A stretch of 5,819 bases of DNA, from assembly GCA_031278735.1 (NCBI GenBank), contig JAITJU010000041.1:1-5819 (forward strand), read 5' to 3'. A model generated the notes under the pieces. It was given only the letters and a program-made list of their open reading frames with translations, did not search any database and had not been told where the DNA came from. Each line of letters opens with the position of its first letter. Position 1 is the stretch's first letter. Below are positions 4,539 through 5,819 of the stretch, piece after piece. The position numbers and the translations under genes are program-made. The stretch comes from Zoogloeaceae bacterium (GTDB lineage Bacteria; Pseudomonadota; Gammaproteobacteria; Burkholderiales; Rhodocyclaceae).

Positions 4539-5819
4539 ATGTTTCGTAAATTTTTGCCCGTTTTTTTGCTTGTCGCGCTGGGCGGCGGCATGTCCGTCCA
4601 TGCCGCCGACGCCGCGCCGGGAACCGAATCCGCGGCGGCGCCGGAACCGGAGCGTCCGCTGGACGCGCGGGACATCTACCAGCTTCTGCTGGGCGAAATC
4701 GCCCTGCAACGCGGACAACTGAACATTGCCGCACTTGCCTGGCAGGAACTGGCGCGGCGAACCGGAGACGCCCGCGCCCTGCAACGCGCCATTGAGGTCA
4801 ACGCCGCCGCGCAACAATACGACGCGGCGCTGGAGTTGCTGGCGCGCTGGACGCAAATCGGCGGCGACGAAACCGTCGCCGAGGCCAGGCAATTCAAAAT
4901 CACCCTGCTGCTGGCCGCCCGCCGCTTCAACGAAATGGAAGCGCCCATCCTCGAAATGCTGGCCGCCAATCCCGACGGGCTGCCCTACAATTTTTTCAGC
5001 CTGACGCGCCTGTTTCCTCAATTCACGGACAAAGACGCCTTGTACGCGCTGATCGTCCGTCTGGCCGCGCATTACCCCGACATCGCGGAGGCGCATTACA
5101 CGCTGGCGATGGCCGCCATCGCCAGCGAACGCGAGGCAATCGCGCGCGCCGAACTGATCCGCGCGGAAAGCCTGCGTCCCGACTGGGAAGCGCCGCTGCT
5201 GTCATTGGGCGATCTGGTCTTGCGGGCGAAAACCGCCGACGCCGAATCGAGCGCCGCAGTCATCGCCCGTCTGCGATCCTTTCTGGCGCGTCGCCCCGAC
5301 GCGCGGGAAGTGCGGCTGCAACTGGCGCGCGCGCTGATCGCGACGCGGCAGTATCCGCTCGCCCTCCAGGAATTCGACCGGCTGCTTGCCGCCAGTCCGA
5401 ATGATTCCAGCATTCTTTATTCCATCGCCATTATCTCCCTGCAGGAGAAGGATTACGACGCCGCGCGCAAGCATTTTGCCCGTCTGCTGGAACTGCCTTT
5501 TCCGGACCCTGGCGCGGTGCGCTTTTTCCTCGCCCGGACGGAGGAAGAGGCGGGTTCCCCGGACAAGGCGCTGGAATACTATCTTCAGGTTTCCGGCGGC
5601 ACGCAGTATCTGTTTGCCCGCCAGCACGCGGCCAGGATAGTGGCGGCGCGCGGCGACTTGCCCGCCGCGCGCGCCCTGTTGCGCGCCAGCAGTGTGCAGG
5701 GCGCGGCGGAAAAAACCACGCTGACGCTGATCGAGGCGCAGCTTCTGCGCGAAGCCGGGCGACATGAAGAGAATTCCGAATTTCTCCGCGCCGCGCTGAA
5801 ACTTCAGCCGGAAGACAGG
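4539..5819 (+). CDS. Secreted TPR-repeat protein, N-terminal 427 residues (3' end outside window)
   Basis: The frame is open from ATG 4539 to the last base (427 codons, no stop), so the gene continues beyond the window. Residues 1-22 are a Sec signal peptide: basic MFRK, a hydrophobic core FLPVFLLVALGGG, and a predicted cleavage after VHA (20-22). The signal ends in AHA-type residues and has no lipobox cysteine, so the protein is probably periplasmic. An Ala/Pro/Glu-rich spacer (23-40) leads into helical repeats: 42-78 (IYQLLLGEIALQRGQLNIAA begins the first), then degenerate repeats to about 250, and clearer TPR units at about 258-289, 290-323 and 325-357, with more to the end. TPR arrays mediate protein contacts, and the partner is unknown. 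Similar proteins in betaproteobacteria often precede lolB and ispE, which would lie just to the right here; that is recalled synteny, not seen. No good Shine-Dalgarno precedes the ATG; the signal peptide fixes the start. Confidence 0.85.
   Translation, partial: MFRKFLPVFLLVALGGGMSVHAADAAPGTESAAAPEPERPLDARDIYQLLLGEIALQRGQLNIAALAWQELARRTGDARALQRAIEVNAAAQQYDAALELLARWTQIGGDETVAEARQFKITLLLAARRFNEMEAPILEMLAANPDGLPYNFFSLTRLFPQFTDKDALYALIVRLAAHYPDIAEAHYTLAMAAIASEREAIARAELIRAESLRPDWEAPLLSLGDLVLRAKTADAESSAAVIARLRSFLARRPDAREVRLQLARALIATRQYPLALQEFDRLLAASPNDSSILYSIAIISLQEKDYDAARKHFARLLELPFPDPGAVRFFLARTEEEAGSPDKALEYYLQVSGGTQYLFARQHAARIVAARGDLPAARALLRASSVQGAAEKTTLTLIEAQLLREAGRHEENSEFLRAALKLQPEDR

Noticed and set aside
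4335..5096. 253-residue minus-strand open frame across the spacer and the start of the TPR gene
   Set aside because: It covers the signal peptide and first repeats of a convincing plus-strand gene and reads through the inverted-repeat block and over the candidate rpsT -35 box. Its composition is that of a shadow frame.

Overview
This 5.8 kb, GC-rich window looks like core chromosome of a proteobacterium, most likely a betaproteobacterium. The reasons are the gene order (Ste24-type M48 peptidase next to rsgA, a tsaB-rimI-uracil-DNA-glycosylase operon, rpsT, and a secreted TPR protein) and the style of the individual proteins. The assignment is by family resemblance and recalled synteny; no search was run. 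I see no transposase, integrase, phage gene, tRNA or rRNA gene, or CRISPR array, and no base-composition break suggesting recent transfer.

Layout. Bases 2-319 (+) hold the C-terminal end of a Ste24-like M48 membrane metallopeptidase. Its stop codon overlaps the TTG start of rsgA (316-1203, +), the circularly permuted GTPase that acts in 30S ribosome assembly. After a 31-bp convergent gap, three tightly packed genes run on the minus strand, read in the order tsaB (3218-2532), rimI (2527-2039) and a family 4 iron-sulfur uracil-DNA glycosylase (2035-1235), with gaps of only 4 and 3 bp. A 68-bp divergent spacer (3219-3286) separates tsaB from a plus-strand TrmB-like methyltransferase (3287-3982). 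That gene converges on rpsT (4298-4029, -), and the two share a perfect 16-bp inverted-repeat bidirectional terminator (3978-4014). The 240-bp spacer 4299-4538 holds the rpsT promoter, a strongly self-complementary block (4370-4465) and a probable promoter for a secreted TPR-repeat protein. That protein starts at 4539 and runs off the right end.

Functional theme. Most genes serve translation: ribosome maturation (RsgA), tRNA t6A synthesis (TsaB), acetylation of ribosomal protein S18 (RimI), probable tRNA or related methylation (the TrmB-like protein) and a 30S protein (S20). Added to these are base-excision repair (UDG), membrane proteolysis (Ste24-like) and an envelope TPR protein.

I found no convincing new defence or mobile system. 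The points most worth a second look are the TrmB-like protein, which carries Asn where classical TrmB enzymes have Asp in two signature motifs, and the folded intergenic block between the rpsT and TPR gene starts.
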